Part shown: positions 37,765 through 46,880 of the stretch, piece by piece
How the letters are laid out: every line of letters starts with the position of its first letter
Numbering within the stretch: the stretch's first letter is position 1
NCBI RefSeq assembly: GCF_016862895.1
Contig: NZ_BONV01000013.1
Location: 186,001 to 250,000, forward strand
Source: Planotetraspora kaengkrachanensis
GTDB taxonomy: Bacteria > Actinomycetota > Actinomycetes > Streptosporangiales > Streptosporangiaceae
DNA length: 64,000 bases
Reading direction: 5' to 3'
Program-made: the position numbers and the translations under genes
The notes under the pieces: model-generated
Seen by the model: only the letters and a program-made list of their open reading frames with translations
Told to the model about the DNA's origin: nothing
The model's database searches: none

Positions 37765-39135
37765 CTACCGCCCGGCCAGGAACGCCAGGAGATCCTGACG
37801 GGTGAGCAGCCCGACGGGCTTGCCGTCGCCGAGGACCACCGCGGCGTCGGCCTTCTCCAGCGCCTCGACCGCGCGGGCCACCGGCTCACCCGAACCGATC
37901 ATGGGCAGGGCCGCCGACATGTGCCCGTCGATCGGGTCCTCGGAGCGCATCTTGCCGCGGTACAGGCCCTCAAGGAGGTCGCGCTCGACGATCGAGCCCA
38001 CCACCTCGGCCGCCATGACCGGCGGCTCCTCCTTCATGACCGGAAGCTGCGACACGTTGTACTCACGCATGATGGAGATCGCCGTGCCGACCGTCTCGTG
38101 CGGGTGGACGTGCACGAACTCGGGCAGGCCCGCCGCCTTCCTGCCGAGGACGTCGGCCACCAGGCCCTCCTCGCTCGGCGTCGTGAGGAACCCGTAGTCG
38201 GCCATCCACTCGTCATTGAAGATCTTCGACAGGTAGCCGCGGCCGCCGTCGGGCAGCAGCACGACGATCACGTCGTCCGGCCCCGCCGACTGGGCCACCT
38301 TGACGGCCGCCACCACGGCCATGCCGCACGAGCCCCCGACGAGCAGGGCCTCCTCGCGGGCCAGCCGGCGGGTCATGTTGAACGAGTCCTTGTCCGAGAT
38401 CGCGATGACCTCGTCGCAGATCGTGGTGTCGTAGGTGATCGGCCAGATGTCCTCGCCGACGCCCTCGACCAGGTACGGACGGCCGCTGCCGCCGGAGTAC
38501 ACCGAGCCCTCGGGGTCGGCGCCGATGATCTTGACGCGGCCGCCGGAGACCTCCTTGAGGTACCTCCCGGTCCCGCTGATCGTCCCGCCGGTGCCCACTC
38601 CTGCGACGAAGTGGGTGATCCTGCCCTCGGTCTGCTCCCAGATCTCCGGGCCGGTCGAGTGATAGTGACTCGCCGGGTTCTCCGGGTTCGAGTACTGGTC
38701 GGGCTTCCACGCGTTCGGCGTCTCACGGGCCAGCCGGTCGGACACCGAGTAGTAGGAGTCCGGGTGGTCGGGAGAGACGGCGGTCGGGCACACCACGACC
38801 TCCGCGCCGTACGCCCTGAGCACGGCGATCTTGTCCTGGGCCACCTTGTCCGGGCAGACGAACAGGCAGCGGTATCCCTTCTCCTGGGCCACGATGGCCA
38901 GCCCGACGCCGGTGTTGCCCGAGGTCGGCTCGACGATCGTCCCGCCGGGCTTGAGCGCGCCGCTGCGTTCGGCGGCCTCGATCATCCGAACGGCGATCCG
39001 GTCCTTCACCGATCCACCGGGGTTGAAATACTCCACTTTGGCCAGCACCTGTGCCGGCGCTCCCGCCGTCACCTTGCGCAACCGGACGAGAGGGGTGTTC
39101 CCCATCAGCTCGACCAGTGAGTCGTGTACCCGCAC
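37765..39135 (-). CDS. cbs: Cystathionine beta-synthase
   Basis: 456 aa. The N-terminal fold II PLP domain shows NTPLVRLRKVT, PLP lysine in GGSVKDRIAVRM, PTSGNTGVGLA and VGTGGTISGTGRYLKE. Two CBS domains end the protein (VHPHETVGTAISIMREYNVSQLPV and VARAVEALEKADAAVVLGDGKPVGLLTRQDLL) and probably bind an adenosyl ligand. It condenses serine (or O-acetylserine) with homocysteine. GTG 39135 has no good ribosome site; the first residues (VHDSLVELMGNTPL) support it. No SAM riboswitch is seen upstream. Confidence 0.96.
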   Translation of the reverse strand: MRVHDSLVELMGNTPLVRLRKVTAGAPAQVLAKVEYFNPGGSVKDRIAVRMIEAAERSGALKPGGTIVEPTSGNTGVGLAIVAQEKGYRCLFVCPDKVAQDKIAVLRAYGAEVVVCPTAVSPDHPDSYYSVSDRLARETPNAWKPDQYSNPENPASHYHSTGPEIWEQTEGRITHFVAGVGTGGTISGTGRYLKEVSGGRVKIIGADPEGSVYSGGSGRPYLVEGVGEDIWPITYDTTICDEVIAISDKDSFNMTRRLAREEALLVGGSCGMAVVAAVKVAQSAGPDDVIVVLLPDGGRGYLSKIFNDEWMADYGFLTTPSEEGLVADVLGRKAAGLPEFVHVHPHETVGTAISIMREYNVSQLPVMKEEPPVMAAEVVGSIVERDLLEGLYRGKMRSEDPIDGHMSAALPMIGSGEPVARAVEALEKADAAVVLGDGKPVGLLTRQDLLAFLAGR

Positions 39136-39239
39136 CGCTAAGACCGCCTTGGTTTTGCCGAAGCTTTGTCAGCTTGCCAGGAGCCGGGGTCCCGAGGGGG
39201 TGGCCGGGATTCGGCTAGTTTTCAATTCCAAACCGTACC

Positions 39240-40235
39240 GTGACGTGGGGTGAGCGGGTGATCTGGACGACCGGCGCGGCGCGAACCGCGCGACGCATCG
39301 CCACGGCCGCCGCACTGGGCGGAGGCGGCCTGACGGCGCTCGGAGCGATCACCTATGGCCTGCTCATCGCCGAGGCCGCGGTGGCCCGCCGCATCGTCGG
39401 CCAGCCGCACGGCCTCAACGGGCCCGATTCCGACGGTCTGTACGGCGACACCTATCCCGGCGAGCCCATCCGAATGGCCGTCCTCGGCGACTCGACGTCG
39501 GTCGGTCTCGGCCTTACCGATCCCGCCGACACCCCCGCCGTCATCATCGCGCACGGCGTGGCCGCCGTCGCCGAGCGGCCGGTGCGGCTGAGCGTCGTCG
39601 GGCTGTCGGGCGCGGCGTCGGCCGATCTGGGTGTCCAGGTGGACCGGGCGCTCGAGGCCCGGCCCGAGATCGCGATCATCTTCGTCGGCGCCAACGACGT
39701 CACCACCGCCACCCTCCCCGCCCGTGCCGTAGGGCACCTGCAGAAGGCGGTGCGCCGGCTCAGGGACGCGGGCGTGGAGGTCGTCGTGGGCACGTGCCCC
39801 GACCTGGGGACCGTCCGCCCCATCGCGCAACCGCTCCGGTGGGTCACCCGCCGGTGGTCGCGGCAGCTCGCGGCCGCCCAGACGGTCGCCGTCGTCGAGG
39901 CCGGCGGCAGGACGGTGGCCTTCGCCGACCTGCTCGGACCCGAATTCGAGACCAACCCGGCAGAGATGTTCGGACCAGATCGTTTCCATCCATCTGCCCG
40001 AGGTTACTCACAAGCCGCGTACGCAGTGCTACCGTCTGTATGCGCCGCGTTGGGGTTGTGGCCCGGGCCAGAACCCGTGCGCGTCGAAGGATCGCAATAC
40101 CTTCTGGCGGCAATGGCCGTGGAGGAACCCGGCACCGAGGTCACCGCGACCCATGTGGCCGGCCGGGCGGTCGGCCCCCACGGACGATGGGCTGCACTGC
40201 TTCGCCGGAAACCTGGGCCGATGACGAGCGGCTAG
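39240..40235 (+). CDS. SGNH/GDSL-family hydrolase, membrane-anchored
   Basis: 331 aa. A membrane segment near residues 20-45 is followed by an SGNH hydrolase domain: block I AVLGDSTSVGLGL with the catalytic Ser, block III IIFVGANDVT, and block V FGPDRFHPSARGYSQAA with Asp and His. It would hydrolyse an ester or remove acetyl groups at the cell surface. M. tuberculosis has a similar protein next to fadA3 (Rv1075c). The start is GTG 39240 or, with better ribosome-site spacing, GTG 39258. The C-terminal 50 residues are not part of the domain. Confidence 0.9.
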   Translation: MTWGERVIWTTGAARTARRIATAAALGGGGLTALGAITYGLLIAEAAVARRIVGQPHGLNGPDSDGLYGDTYPGEPIRMAVLGDSTSVGLGLTDPADTPAVIIAHGVAAVAERPVRLSVVGLSGAASADLGVQVDRALEARPEIAIIFVGANDVTTATLPARAVGHLQKAVRRLRDAGVEVVVGTCPDLGTVRPIAQPLRWVTRRWSRQLAAAQTVAVVEAGGRTVAFADLLGPEFETNPAEMFGPDRFHPSARGYSQAAYAVLPSVCAALGLWPGPEPVRVEGSQYLLAAMAVEEPGTEVTATHVAGRAVGPHGRWAALLRRKPGPMTSG

Positions 40236-40282
40236 AGTCGGTTACCCCACGCGGCCAGGCCATCACCCCCTGTAGGAGTGAC

Positions 40283-41653
40283 ATGACCCGGCCTCACGTG
40301 AAACCTCCTCTCGCACTCGCCGCAGCCACCCTCCTGGCCGGCGGGGCACTGACCTCCTGTTCCAGCAGCGACACCGCCGAAGGCCCGGCGAAGTCCTGGT
40401 CCAACGTCCAGATCAACGCCGTCAGCCGCGCCACCACGGGAGCGGGCGTGGCGGCGACCACCTCGATGCGGACCAACGGGGCCCTCGAGACCGTCGCCCT
40501 CGACCTGGCCACGGGCAAGAAGTTGTGGGCCGCGCCGGCGACCATGGCGGGCCGCCTGCCCGGCATGGGCGTACAGGCGCCGGCGATGGTGGAGACCGGC
40601 CGCGGCCAGGGCGTCGTCGTGGCCGTCGACCCGGCGGGCACCGCGCCCAAGACCACCCGGATCAAGGCCACCGTGGTGGCCAGGGACGCCAGGACCGGCA
40701 AGCAGAAGTGGGCCCGCCCCATCGAGTCGACCTTCGGCCCACAGCGCTGCGGGCCGTACGTCTGCCTGTCGGAGAACACCTCGTTGAAGACGGCCCGGCT
40801 CGTGGTCCTGGATCCGCAGACCGGAAAGATCCAGTGGCAGCTCCCCGGCATCGCCGAGGTCGAGTGGTCGGACCCGGCCAACGTCGTGCTGCTGCGGCTC
40901 GCCTCACACCCCGTGCTGGAGTCCCACTCGCTGAAGACCGGCAAGGTCGTCTGGCAGCTCCCGATCGAGCAGGCCCTCGGCGAGGGCGTCGACCTGTCCG
41001 GCGGCTGGTCGTTCGGGGCGACCGGCGACAAGCTCGTGGGCTACGTCGCGCCGTACACCAACCCCGACACCAAGCAGACCTCGACGTTCGGCCTGTTCTC
41101 CGTGCGTCTGGACGACGGCGTCGTCGACTGGATGCGGCCCTCGGTGGTCCGTGTCTACCCCAGCGGCAATCCGGCGTTCGCGCCCGTCGTCAGGCCGGTC
41201 GACGAGCAGGGACAGTACGGCGGCTTCGCCCGGCTCGACGGGGAGACGGGACGCGTGCTGGGGCAGATCACGCCGACGCAGGTGCCCGGCTCCGGCTGGT
41301 GGCTCGCGTTCCCTCCGTCCATGGACACGCTCGGTTTCCTCAAGCACGACGCGGCCGGCTCGGCCTTCGATCTGAAGTCGGGTGAGCCGAGCGCGGTGAA
41401 GGGCACGACCGGCTGGTCGTTCTGCGCCACCGACCCGCGCCCGCTGGCCCTTCCCGGCGTGACTCCGGGGTTCTACGCGATCGCCGCGCTCTGTGAGTTC
41501 GACCTGGCCACCGGCAAGCGGACCTCCGCGTCCTCGGCGCCGCCCGCGTGGTTCACCGGCGGTCAGGACGGCTGGCGCCTGTGGCGCGACGAGAAGGGCG
41601 GCCTGCACGCGGTCAACGACGGCACCGCGACCACTCCCGGCATGTACGGATGA
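40283..41653 (+). CDS. Lipoprotein with PQQ-like beta-propeller
   Basis: 456 aa. Signal peptide with lipobox GALTSC (Cys about 26), then repeated PQQ/propeller blade motifs: ALDLATGKKLWAAP, VVARDARTGKQKWARP, LVVLDPQTGKIQWQLP, HSLKTGKVVWQLP, FDLATGKRT. No quinone-site residues are evident, so it is probably a scaffold or binding protein rather than a dehydrogenase. ATG 40283 has TAGGAGTG. It stands alone between the esterase and the thiolase, both on the same strand. Confidence 0.9.
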   Translation: MTRPHVKPPLALAAATLLAGGALTSCSSSDTAEGPAKSWSNVQINAVSRATTGAGVAATTSMRTNGALETVALDLATGKKLWAAPATMAGRLPGMGVQAPAMVETGRGQGVVVAVDPAGTAPKTTRIKATVVARDARTGKQKWARPIESTFGPQRCGPYVCLSENTSLKTARLVVLDPQTGKIQWQLPGIAEVEWSDPANVVLLRLASHPVLESHSLKTGKVVWQLPIEQALGEGVDLSGGWSFGATGDKLVGYVAPYTNPDTKQTSTFGLFSVRLDDGVVDWMRPSVVRVYPSGNPAFAPVVRPVDEQGQYGGFARLDGETGRVLGQITPTQVPGSGWWLAFPPSMDTLGFLKHDAAGSAFDLKSGEPSAVKGTTGWSFCATDPRPLALPGVTPGFYAIAALCEFDLATGKRTSASSAPPAWFTGGQDGWRLWRDEKGGLHAVNDGTATTPGMYG

Positions 41654-41803
41654 CCAGCGTCCGGCACCCGCCTCGCTCCTCCGGTACAAAGTTCTGTTCA
41701 TGTGGCCCCAGGGCGTGGCGGAAGCCGTACCGGGAGGTAACCTCCTGCGGAGGAGGGCCGCCCGAACGCTGAGCGCGGTGGCCGGAGAAACAGGGAGAGT
41801 CAC

Positions 41804-43024
41804 ATGCCTGAGGCAGTCATCGTGGCAACCGCGCGGTCACCCATCGGCCGCGCCTTCAAGGGATCTTTGAAGGACATCCGGCCCGACGACCTGACGGTTC
41901 AGATCGTCCAGGCCGCCCTCGCCAAGGTGCCGCAGCTCGACCCGAACGACGTGGACGACCTCATGCTGGGCTGCGGCCTGCCCGGCGGCGAGCAGGGCTT
42001 CAACATGGGCCGGGTGGTCTCGGTGCTCCTCGGCCTCGACGGCGTCCCCGGCACCACGGTCACCCGCTACTGCTCGTCGTCGCTGCAGACCACCCGGATG
42101 GCGTTCCACGCCATCAAGGCCGGCGAGGGCGACGTCTTCATCTCCGCGGGCGTCGAGACGGTCTCCCGGTTCGCCTCGGGCAGCTCGGACTCCCTCCCCG
42201 GCACCACGAACCCCCTCTTCCTTGACGGCAAGGGCCGGACCGACAAGGCCGCCGAGGGCGCGGGGCCGGTCTGGCACGACCCGCGCGAGGACGGCGAGAT
42301 CCCCGACGTCTACATCGCGATGGGCCAGACCGCGGAGAACGTCGCGGGGCTGCGGGGCGTCTCCCGCCGCGAGCAGGACGAGTTCGGCGTGCGGTCGCAG
42401 AACCTGGCGGAGAAGGCCATCGCCAACGGGTTCTGGGAGAGCGACATCACCCCGGTCACCATGCCCGACGGCACCGTGGTGAGCAAGGACGACGGCCCGC
42501 GGGCGGGCACGACCTATGAGGCCGTCTCGCAGCTCAAGCCGGTCTTCCGGCCCGACGGCACGGTGACGGCGGGCAACTGCTGCCCCCTCAACGACGGCGC
42601 GGCCGCGGTGATCGTCATGAGCGACACCAAGGCGGCCGAGCTGGGGATCACGCCGCTGGCGCGGATCGTCTCGACCGGCGTGACCGGACTGTCGCCGGAG
42701 ATCATGGGGCTCGGGCCGGTCGAGGCCTCCCGGCAGGCCCTCGGCCGTGCGGGGATGGCCATCGGCGACATCGACCTCGTGGAGATCAACGAGGCCTTCG
42801 CCGCCCAGGTGATCCCCTCGTACCAGGAGCTCGGCATCGACCTCGACCGTCTCAACGTCAACGGCGGCGCGATCGCGGTGGGCCACCCCTTCGGCATGAC
42901 CGGGGCGCGCATCACCTCGACGCTCATCAACAGCCTGCGCTTCCACGACAAGTCGCTCGGCCTCGAGACGATGTGCGTCGGCGGCGGCCAGGGCATGGCG
43001 ATGGTCCTGGAGCGCCTGGCCTGA
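41804..43024 (+). CDS. fadA: Acetyl-CoA acyltransferase (thiolase)
   Basis: 406 aa, a degradative-type thiolase that cleaves 3-ketoacyl-CoA (or condenses acetyl-CoA). Active-site Cys in VTRYCSSSLQTTR, His in the NEAFAAQV and GGAIAVGHPFGMTGAR motifs, and the C-terminal catalytic Cys in MCVGGGQGMAMV. It corresponds in position to fadA3 (Rv1074c), but no acyl-CoA dehydrogenase or hydratase gene is adjacent. A strong hairpin terminator follows. Confidence 0.95.
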   Translation: MPEAVIVATARSPIGRAFKGSLKDIRPDDLTVQIVQAALAKVPQLDPNDVDDLMLGCGLPGGEQGFNMGRVVSVLLGLDGVPGTTVTRYCSSSLQTTRMAFHAIKAGEGDVFISAGVETVSRFASGSSDSLPGTTNPLFLDGKGRTDKAAEGAGPVWHDPREDGEIPDVYIAMGQTAENVAGLRGVSRREQDEFGVRSQNLAEKAIANGFWESDITPVTMPDGTVVSKDDGPRAGTTYEAVSQLKPVFRPDGTVTAGNCCPLNDGAAAVIVMSDTKAAELGITPLARIVSTGVTGLSPEIMGLGPVEASRQALGRAGMAIGDIDLVEINEAFAAQVIPSYQELGIDLDRLNVNGGAIAVGHPFGMTGARITSTLINSLRFHDKSLGLETMCVGGGQGMAMVLERLA

Positions 43025-43054
43025 CAAGCAGAGAGCCGCTGAAGCAGAGCCGCT

Positions 43055-43088
43055 GAGGGGGATCCCGGAGCCGTCCGGGATCCCCCTC
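43055..43088. terminator. Bidirectional hairpin terminator
   Basis: Perfect 15-bp stem GAGGGGGATCCCGGA/TCCGGGATCCCCCTC with loop GCCG, between the convergent thiolase and PPOX genes. Just before it the sequence GCAGAGCCGCTGA is nearly duplicated. Confidence 0.75.
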
Positions 43089-43094
43089 GCGGGC

Positions 43095-43505
43095 TCAGCC
43101 GTGGTGGTCGGGGCCGGCCTTGATGGGCTCGATCCGGATGAGGACCCGCCGATCCCGCACCATCGCGGCACGGTAGTCGTCCCAGTCCGGATGCTCGCCG
43201 CTGATGTCCCGGTAGTAGGCGACCAGGCCGTCCATCGCCTCCGGCAGCGGCACGACCGTCGCGGTTCCCTCGATCTGAACCCAGGGGCCGTAGAAGGCGT
43301 CAGTCATCACCGTGAGGAAGACCTGCGGGTTCTTCCGGGAGTTGCGGGTCTTCACCGCGGTTTCCCTGCTGCTGACGACGAGGTACCCGTCCTCGTCGAG
43401 CCCCACCGTGATCGGTGAGGTCTGGGGGCGGCCGTCGGCGTGCCAGGTGAGCATGACCGCACGGTGGTTGTCCTTCACGAACGCGCGTGCCTCATCGAGA
43501 TCCAT
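43095..43505 (-). CDS. PPOX-class F420-dependent oxidoreductase-like protein
   Basis: 136 aa, a small split beta-barrel: FVKDNHRAVMLTWHADGRPQTSPI, YLVVSSRETAVKTRNSRKNPQVFLTV, GPWVQIEGTATVV, then a helical end with RVLIRIEPIKA. This is the FDOR/PPOX group that uses F420 or flavin in actinobacteria. The substrate is unknown. ATG 43505. Confidence 0.93.
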   Translation of the reverse strand: MDLDEARAFVKDNHRAVMLTWHADGRPQTSPITVGLDEDGYLVVSSRETAVKTRNSRKNPQVFLTVMTDAFYGPWVQIEGTATVVPLPEAMDGLVAYYRDISGEHPDWDDYRAAMVRDRRVLIRIEPIKAGPDHHG

Positions 43506-43565
43506 GAGGACAATGATGCGCCCACACCGGACGGGTGCGGGCGCAGGTATCGGATCGGTTGCTTC

Positions 43566-43784
43566 CTAGAAGCGACGCCGACGCTCGTGCTCCAGGACGA
43601 TCGCTGCGGCGTAGCCGTGGCTCAGCCCGTGTTCGGAGGCGAGCCAGGCGGCTCGCTCATCACATCTCAGGAACGACGGACCGTTGTCGATGGCTTGGAA
43701 CCACTCGGGGAGTTCGCGTCCGGTGATCGAGGGGACGCGTGCGATCAGCTTTGTCTGTGTCTCCGGTGAGTGGTTCAACGACAT
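43566..43784 (-). CDS. DUF4287-domain small protein
   Basis: 72 aa: TQTKLIARVPSITGRELPEWFQAI, then GPSFLRCDERAAWLASEHGLSHGYAAAIV. This matches the DUF4287 pattern, a small domain of unknown function common in actinobacteria. ATG 43784 follows GTGGAGGTG; ATG 43796 is the alternative. It is followed after 60 bp by the PPOX gene on the same strand. Confidence 0.85.
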   Translation of the reverse strand: MSLNHSPETQTKLIARVPSITGRELPEWFQAIDNGPSFLRCDERAAWLASEHGLSHGYAAAIVLEHERRRRF

Positions 43785-43930
43785 GTGCACCTCCACGGAT
43801 CGGGCTGCTTTGTGTCACAGTGCATCACCAGCCCGTGCTTGACAAGCCCCTCGCAGACATCAACTTGTTACAGATTGTTGATCGAAAGTTTTGCCTCGCG
43901 AGGGCGCACGCTGATATTGGACAAGGAAAA

Positions 43931-43956
43931 GGCGCTCTTCGGGAAAGAAGAGCGCC
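43931..43956. terminator. Classical intrinsic terminator
   Basis: Stem GGCGCTCTTC/GAAGAGCGCC, loop GGGAAA, with CTTTTCT on one side and TTTTCC on the other strand. It lies just after the stop of the minus-strand Bax-inhibitor gene and is the only T-tailed terminator that I see in the window. Confidence 0.9.
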
Positions 43957-43972
43957 CTTTTCTCATGCCAGG

Positions 43973-44758
43973 CTAGTCGTTGTTCGTGAAATAGCTGATG
44001 AAGCGAAGAATCTCCAGGTAGAGCCAGACGAGGCTCAGCGTGAGGCCGAAGGCCATCAGCCAGGAGTACCGCTCAGGAACGCCGGCCCGGACGCCGCTCT
44101 CGATCTGGTCGAAGTCGAGGAGCAGGAAGAAGCAGCCGAGCAGGATCGCGACGACGCTGAAGAGCCAGCCGATCGGGCTGTCCGTGCGCAGGCCCAGGCC
44201 GCCGTCCACGAAGAAGCCCGCGACCATGTTCAGCAGGGCGAGGCCGACGAACGCGAAACCGGCCGCGATCACGTACTTGGTGAACTTGGGCGTGGGCCGG
44301 AAGATCTTCAGGGCGTAGACGGCCAGCGTGCCGCCGAAGGCCACCATGGTGCCGAGCACGGCCTGAAGGACGATGCCGTTGAAACGCGTCTCGTAGGCGT
44401 GGCTGATGTAGCCGATCGCGATGCCGTAGCAGACCGCGTAGCCGAGGATGAGCGCGGGGTTCGTGCTCTGCTTGAACGAGACGATCAGACCGAGGACCAG
44501 GCCGACCAGCATCGCCGGGATGGCGATCCCGGCGCCGAAGTCCATGTACCACGACACCGCCGCCGCGACGACCAGCGCGCCGAGTGTCATGAAGCCGCGC
44601 ACCACGACGTCGTCGATGGTCATCGGACGCGACGTCGGCGGAGCGTATGACGGCGCGCCGTACATGGCGTCGAGCTGCTGCACGCTCGGGGTCGCCGTGG
44701 TCCACTGCTGCTGACCGGTCGACCCACGCCGGCTGAATATCGGGTTTCTGCTCTCCAT
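43973..44758 (-). CDS. Bax inhibitor-1/YccA-family membrane protein
   Basis: 261 aa. A Gln/Ser/Pro-rich N-terminus of about 45 residues is followed by seven hydrophobic helices. The Bax1-I pattern is visible in GFMTLGALVVAAAVSWYMDF, NPALILGYAVCYGIAIGYISHAYE, GTLAVYALKIFRPTPKFTKYVI, DSPIGWLFSVVAILLGCFFLLLDFDQIESGV and YSWLMAFGLTLSLVWLYLEILRFISYF. The paired acidic residues near the C-terminus are kept (DFDQIE). Relatives conduct Ca2+ or protons. ATG 44758 has CGGAGG. Confidence 0.94.
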   Translation of the reverse strand: MESRNPIFSRRGSTGQQQWTTATPSVQQLDAMYGAPSYAPPTSRPMTIDDVVVRGFMTLGALVVAAAVSWYMDFGAGIAIPAMLVGLVLGLIVSFKQSTNPALILGYAVCYGIAIGYISHAYETRFNGIVLQAVLGTMVAFGGTLAVYALKIFRPTPKFTKYVIAAGFAFVGLALLNMVAGFFVDGGLGLRTDSPIGWLFSVVAILLGCFFLLLDFDQIESGVRAGVPERYSWLMAFGLTLSLVWLYLEILRFISYFTNND

Positions 44759-45224
44759 CGCTGCCTCCGGGACGCGACTCGCTGCTCAGCCTCTTGCGCG
44801 GCTTATTCGGGATGGTGCCCACGAAGCGCCGTGCCCACAAGGGACTCGACGCTCCGCCAACGTCTGCAACGATCAGCGCCCGGTCCGAGTTCCCGGCCAC
44901 GCCGGGCGAATCGGCGCGACTTTCTTCATCGCCCCCGGCGAATCATCACAGGTCCGACTATCGCGTCATATGCATCACCGCGGATCGGGAGAAACTCGCC
45001 GGGCACGAGCACGCCAATAAACTGGGATAGTTCTTTTAACGGAGTAGTTCAAGTTTAGTGCTAGCGTGTTGGGCATCGGGCTCGTCCCGAAACGGATCCA
45101 CGGCCACGGAGCGCGATCCGATCGCCCGCGCGATCGGCCGAGTCGGGCCCGCGGCCCACAACCTCACCACCTCAGCGACCCCCGGACGTCTCGAGGGGAC
45201 GCGAAAACGTGTGAGGAGGACGCG
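44759..45224. promoter_or_regulatory. 466-bp gene-free region before the orphan histidine kinase
   Basis: Short frames here have no ribosome sites and no coding pattern. At 45020-45070 an AT-rich stretch (TTTTAACGGAGTAGTTC, TTTAGTGCTAGCGT) looks like a promoter for the kinase, giving a leader of about 150 bases. In that leader is a perfect hairpin CCGATCG/CGATCGG with loop CCCGCG (45118-45137). No response regulator gene is present. Confidence 0.4.
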
Positions 45225-46880
45225 GTGCACGGCTCTGTATCTTTACGCGAAGCTGAACGGTCGCCTCTGGCGCGGCTGCGCCCCCGGTCGATCCGCGGCC
45301 GGCTAACCGTTCTGGTCACCTTCCTGGCGCTGGTGCTGCTGGTGCCCACGGGATTGCTGGCAGGTTCGCTGGCGCGGCACGCGTTCAAGGACACCGTCTG
45401 GCTCGACGCGCGCCAGCAGTCCTCCTCGACGGCGGCGGCGCTCCGAGCCGGACGCCTGGGCAACCCGATCGTCCCGCACGTCCCCGGCATCACGCTGGTC
45501 CAGGTCGTCGCGCCGGACCAGCAGATCATCGCGGCGTCACAGGAGGCCCGCGGCCTTCCTCCGATGAGCGGAGTCCGGCCGCATCCGAACCGCCCGCAGA
45601 TGGACGTTCGGTCCTGCCCGGCCCACGGGGACGGAGAATGCGTCCGGCTCTCCGCGCTCCGCGTGACCCAGGCGGACGACTCGCCCGTGGTCTACGCGGG
45701 CAGGCCGGCGGAGGGGCTGCTGGCAGGCGGGCCGTTCGACTGGCTCTTCGCGGTCGAGGTGCTCGGCCTCGTCATGCTCACCGGCTGGGGCACCTGGAAG
45801 ATCGCCGGTCGCACCCTCCGGCCGGTCGAGAACATCCGCGCCCAGCTGGCCTCGATCAACGTCAGGCATGTCGGCAGCCGGGTCGCCGAACCCTCGGTGT
45901 ACGACGAGATCGGCCGTCTGGCCAAGACGGTGAACAACACGCTGGCGCGGATCGAGGAGGCCAACCGCGCGACGGAGAACGCTCTGCTGAGGCAGCGGCA
46001 GTTCGCGGCGGACGCGGCGCACGAGTTGCGCACCCCGCTGGCGGGACTGCGGGCGGAACTCGAGGAGGCTCAGCTGCATCCGGACCAGACCGATCTGCCC
46101 GACGTGCTCCAGCGGACGCTGACCGACGTCGACCGGCTCCAGACGATCATTTCCGATCTCCTGCTGCTGGCGAAGCTGGGGGCGGGCGCGCCGGAGGAGC
46201 AGCGACCCGTCGACCTGGGCGCACTCGTCGAGGACGAGGTGTCCCAGCGTGGCCGGCGCGTCGCCTTGGGGCTGCGGCTCGAACCGGGCGTGACGGTCGA
46301 CGGCGTGCCGATCCAGCTCAGCCGATTGGTCGCCAACCTGCTCGACAACGCGCAACGGCACGCCGTGCACGCCGTACAGGTGGAGGTGCGTCGGGTCGGC
46401 AACGGCGCCGAGCTGTCCGTCAGCGACGACGGCACCGGGATCCCGCCCACCGAACGAGAGCGGATCTTCGAGCGCTTCACCCGGCTGGACAGCGCCCGCA
46501 GCCGCCATCACGGAGGCTCCGGCCTCGGGCTCGCCATCGCCCATGAGATCGCGACAGCGCACGGGGGCACGCTGCAGGTGGCGGACTCGCCGGAAGGCGG
46601 CGCGCGGTTCGTCCTGCGGTTGCCACCGGCGAAGCCGCACGCGCCGACCGGCGAGCCGATCCACACGATGATCTCCGCAGGCGGCTCCGGGCCTGACGGA
46701 TCACATCCGGGCGAACCACTCGCGCACGGCGTCCCTGCCGCCCGATCCCAGAGCCACCATCAAAGCGGCACGCGCCTTGACGGGGGCGAGTCCACGGGCG
46801 CCGATCGCACCCGCTTTCGCGGCCAGCCCCAGTCCGAGCGGCAGCGTGTCGAGCGGAACGCCGGACGTGTGACACCGTGA
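45225..46880 (+). CDS. HAMP-containing sensor histidine kinase (orphan)
   Basis: 551 aa. Membrane helix 1 (TVLVTFLALVLLVPTGLLAG), an extracellular sensor of about 120 residues, helix 2 (LFAVEVLGLVMLTGWGTW), HAMP (AGRTLRPVENIRAQLASI), HisKA FAADAAHELRTPLAG with the phospho-His, and HATPase_c (NLLDNAQRHA, DDGTGIP, RFTRLDSAR, GGSGLGLAIAHEIA). GTG 45225 has GTGAGGAGGA upstream; the open frame back to 45066 is not needed. Codon 7 is the rare Leu codon TTA. About 65 residues past the kinase fold are read through the asparaginase gene on the other strand (180-bp convergent overlap). No partner regulator is adjacent. Confidence 0.92.
   Translation: MHGSVSLREAERSPLARLRPRSIRGRLTVLVTFLALVLLVPTGLLAGSLARHAFKDTVWLDARQQSSSTAAALRAGRLGNPIVPHVPGITLVQVVAPDQQIIAASQEARGLPPMSGVRPHPNRPQMDVRSCPAHGDGECVRLSALRVTQADDSPVVYAGRPAEGLLAGGPFDWLFAVEVLGLVMLTGWGTWKIAGRTLRPVENIRAQLASINVRHVGSRVAEPSVYDEIGRLAKTVNNTLARIEEANRATENALLRQRQFAADAAHELRTPLAGLRAELEEAQLHPDQTDLPDVLQRTLTDVDRLQTIISDLLLLAKLGAGAPEEQRPVDLGALVEDEVSQRGRRVALGLRLEPGVTVDGVPIQLSRLVANLLDNAQRHAVHAVQVEVRRVGNGAELSVSDDGTGIPPTERERIFERFTRLDSARSRHHGGSGLGLAIAHEIATAHGGTLQVADSPEGGARFVLRLPPAKPHAPTGEPIHTMISAGGSGPDGSHPGEPLAHGVPAARSQSHHQSGTRLDGGESTGADRTRFRGQPQSERQRVERNAGRVTP

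Noticed and set aside
39136-39239. SAM riboswitch before cbs/metB
   Set aside because: About 100 bp with no four-way-junction pairing or conserved SAM-I/SAM-II/SAM-IV sequence that I could find.
43566-43784. Antitoxin or toxin gene
   Set aside because: The small size suggested it, but the sequence fits DUF4287 and no partner toxin-sized gene overlaps it.
44794-45058. Small proteins in the 466-bp gap before the orphan kinase
   Set aside because: The short open frames lack ribosome sites, have shadow-like composition and overlap the probable promoter.
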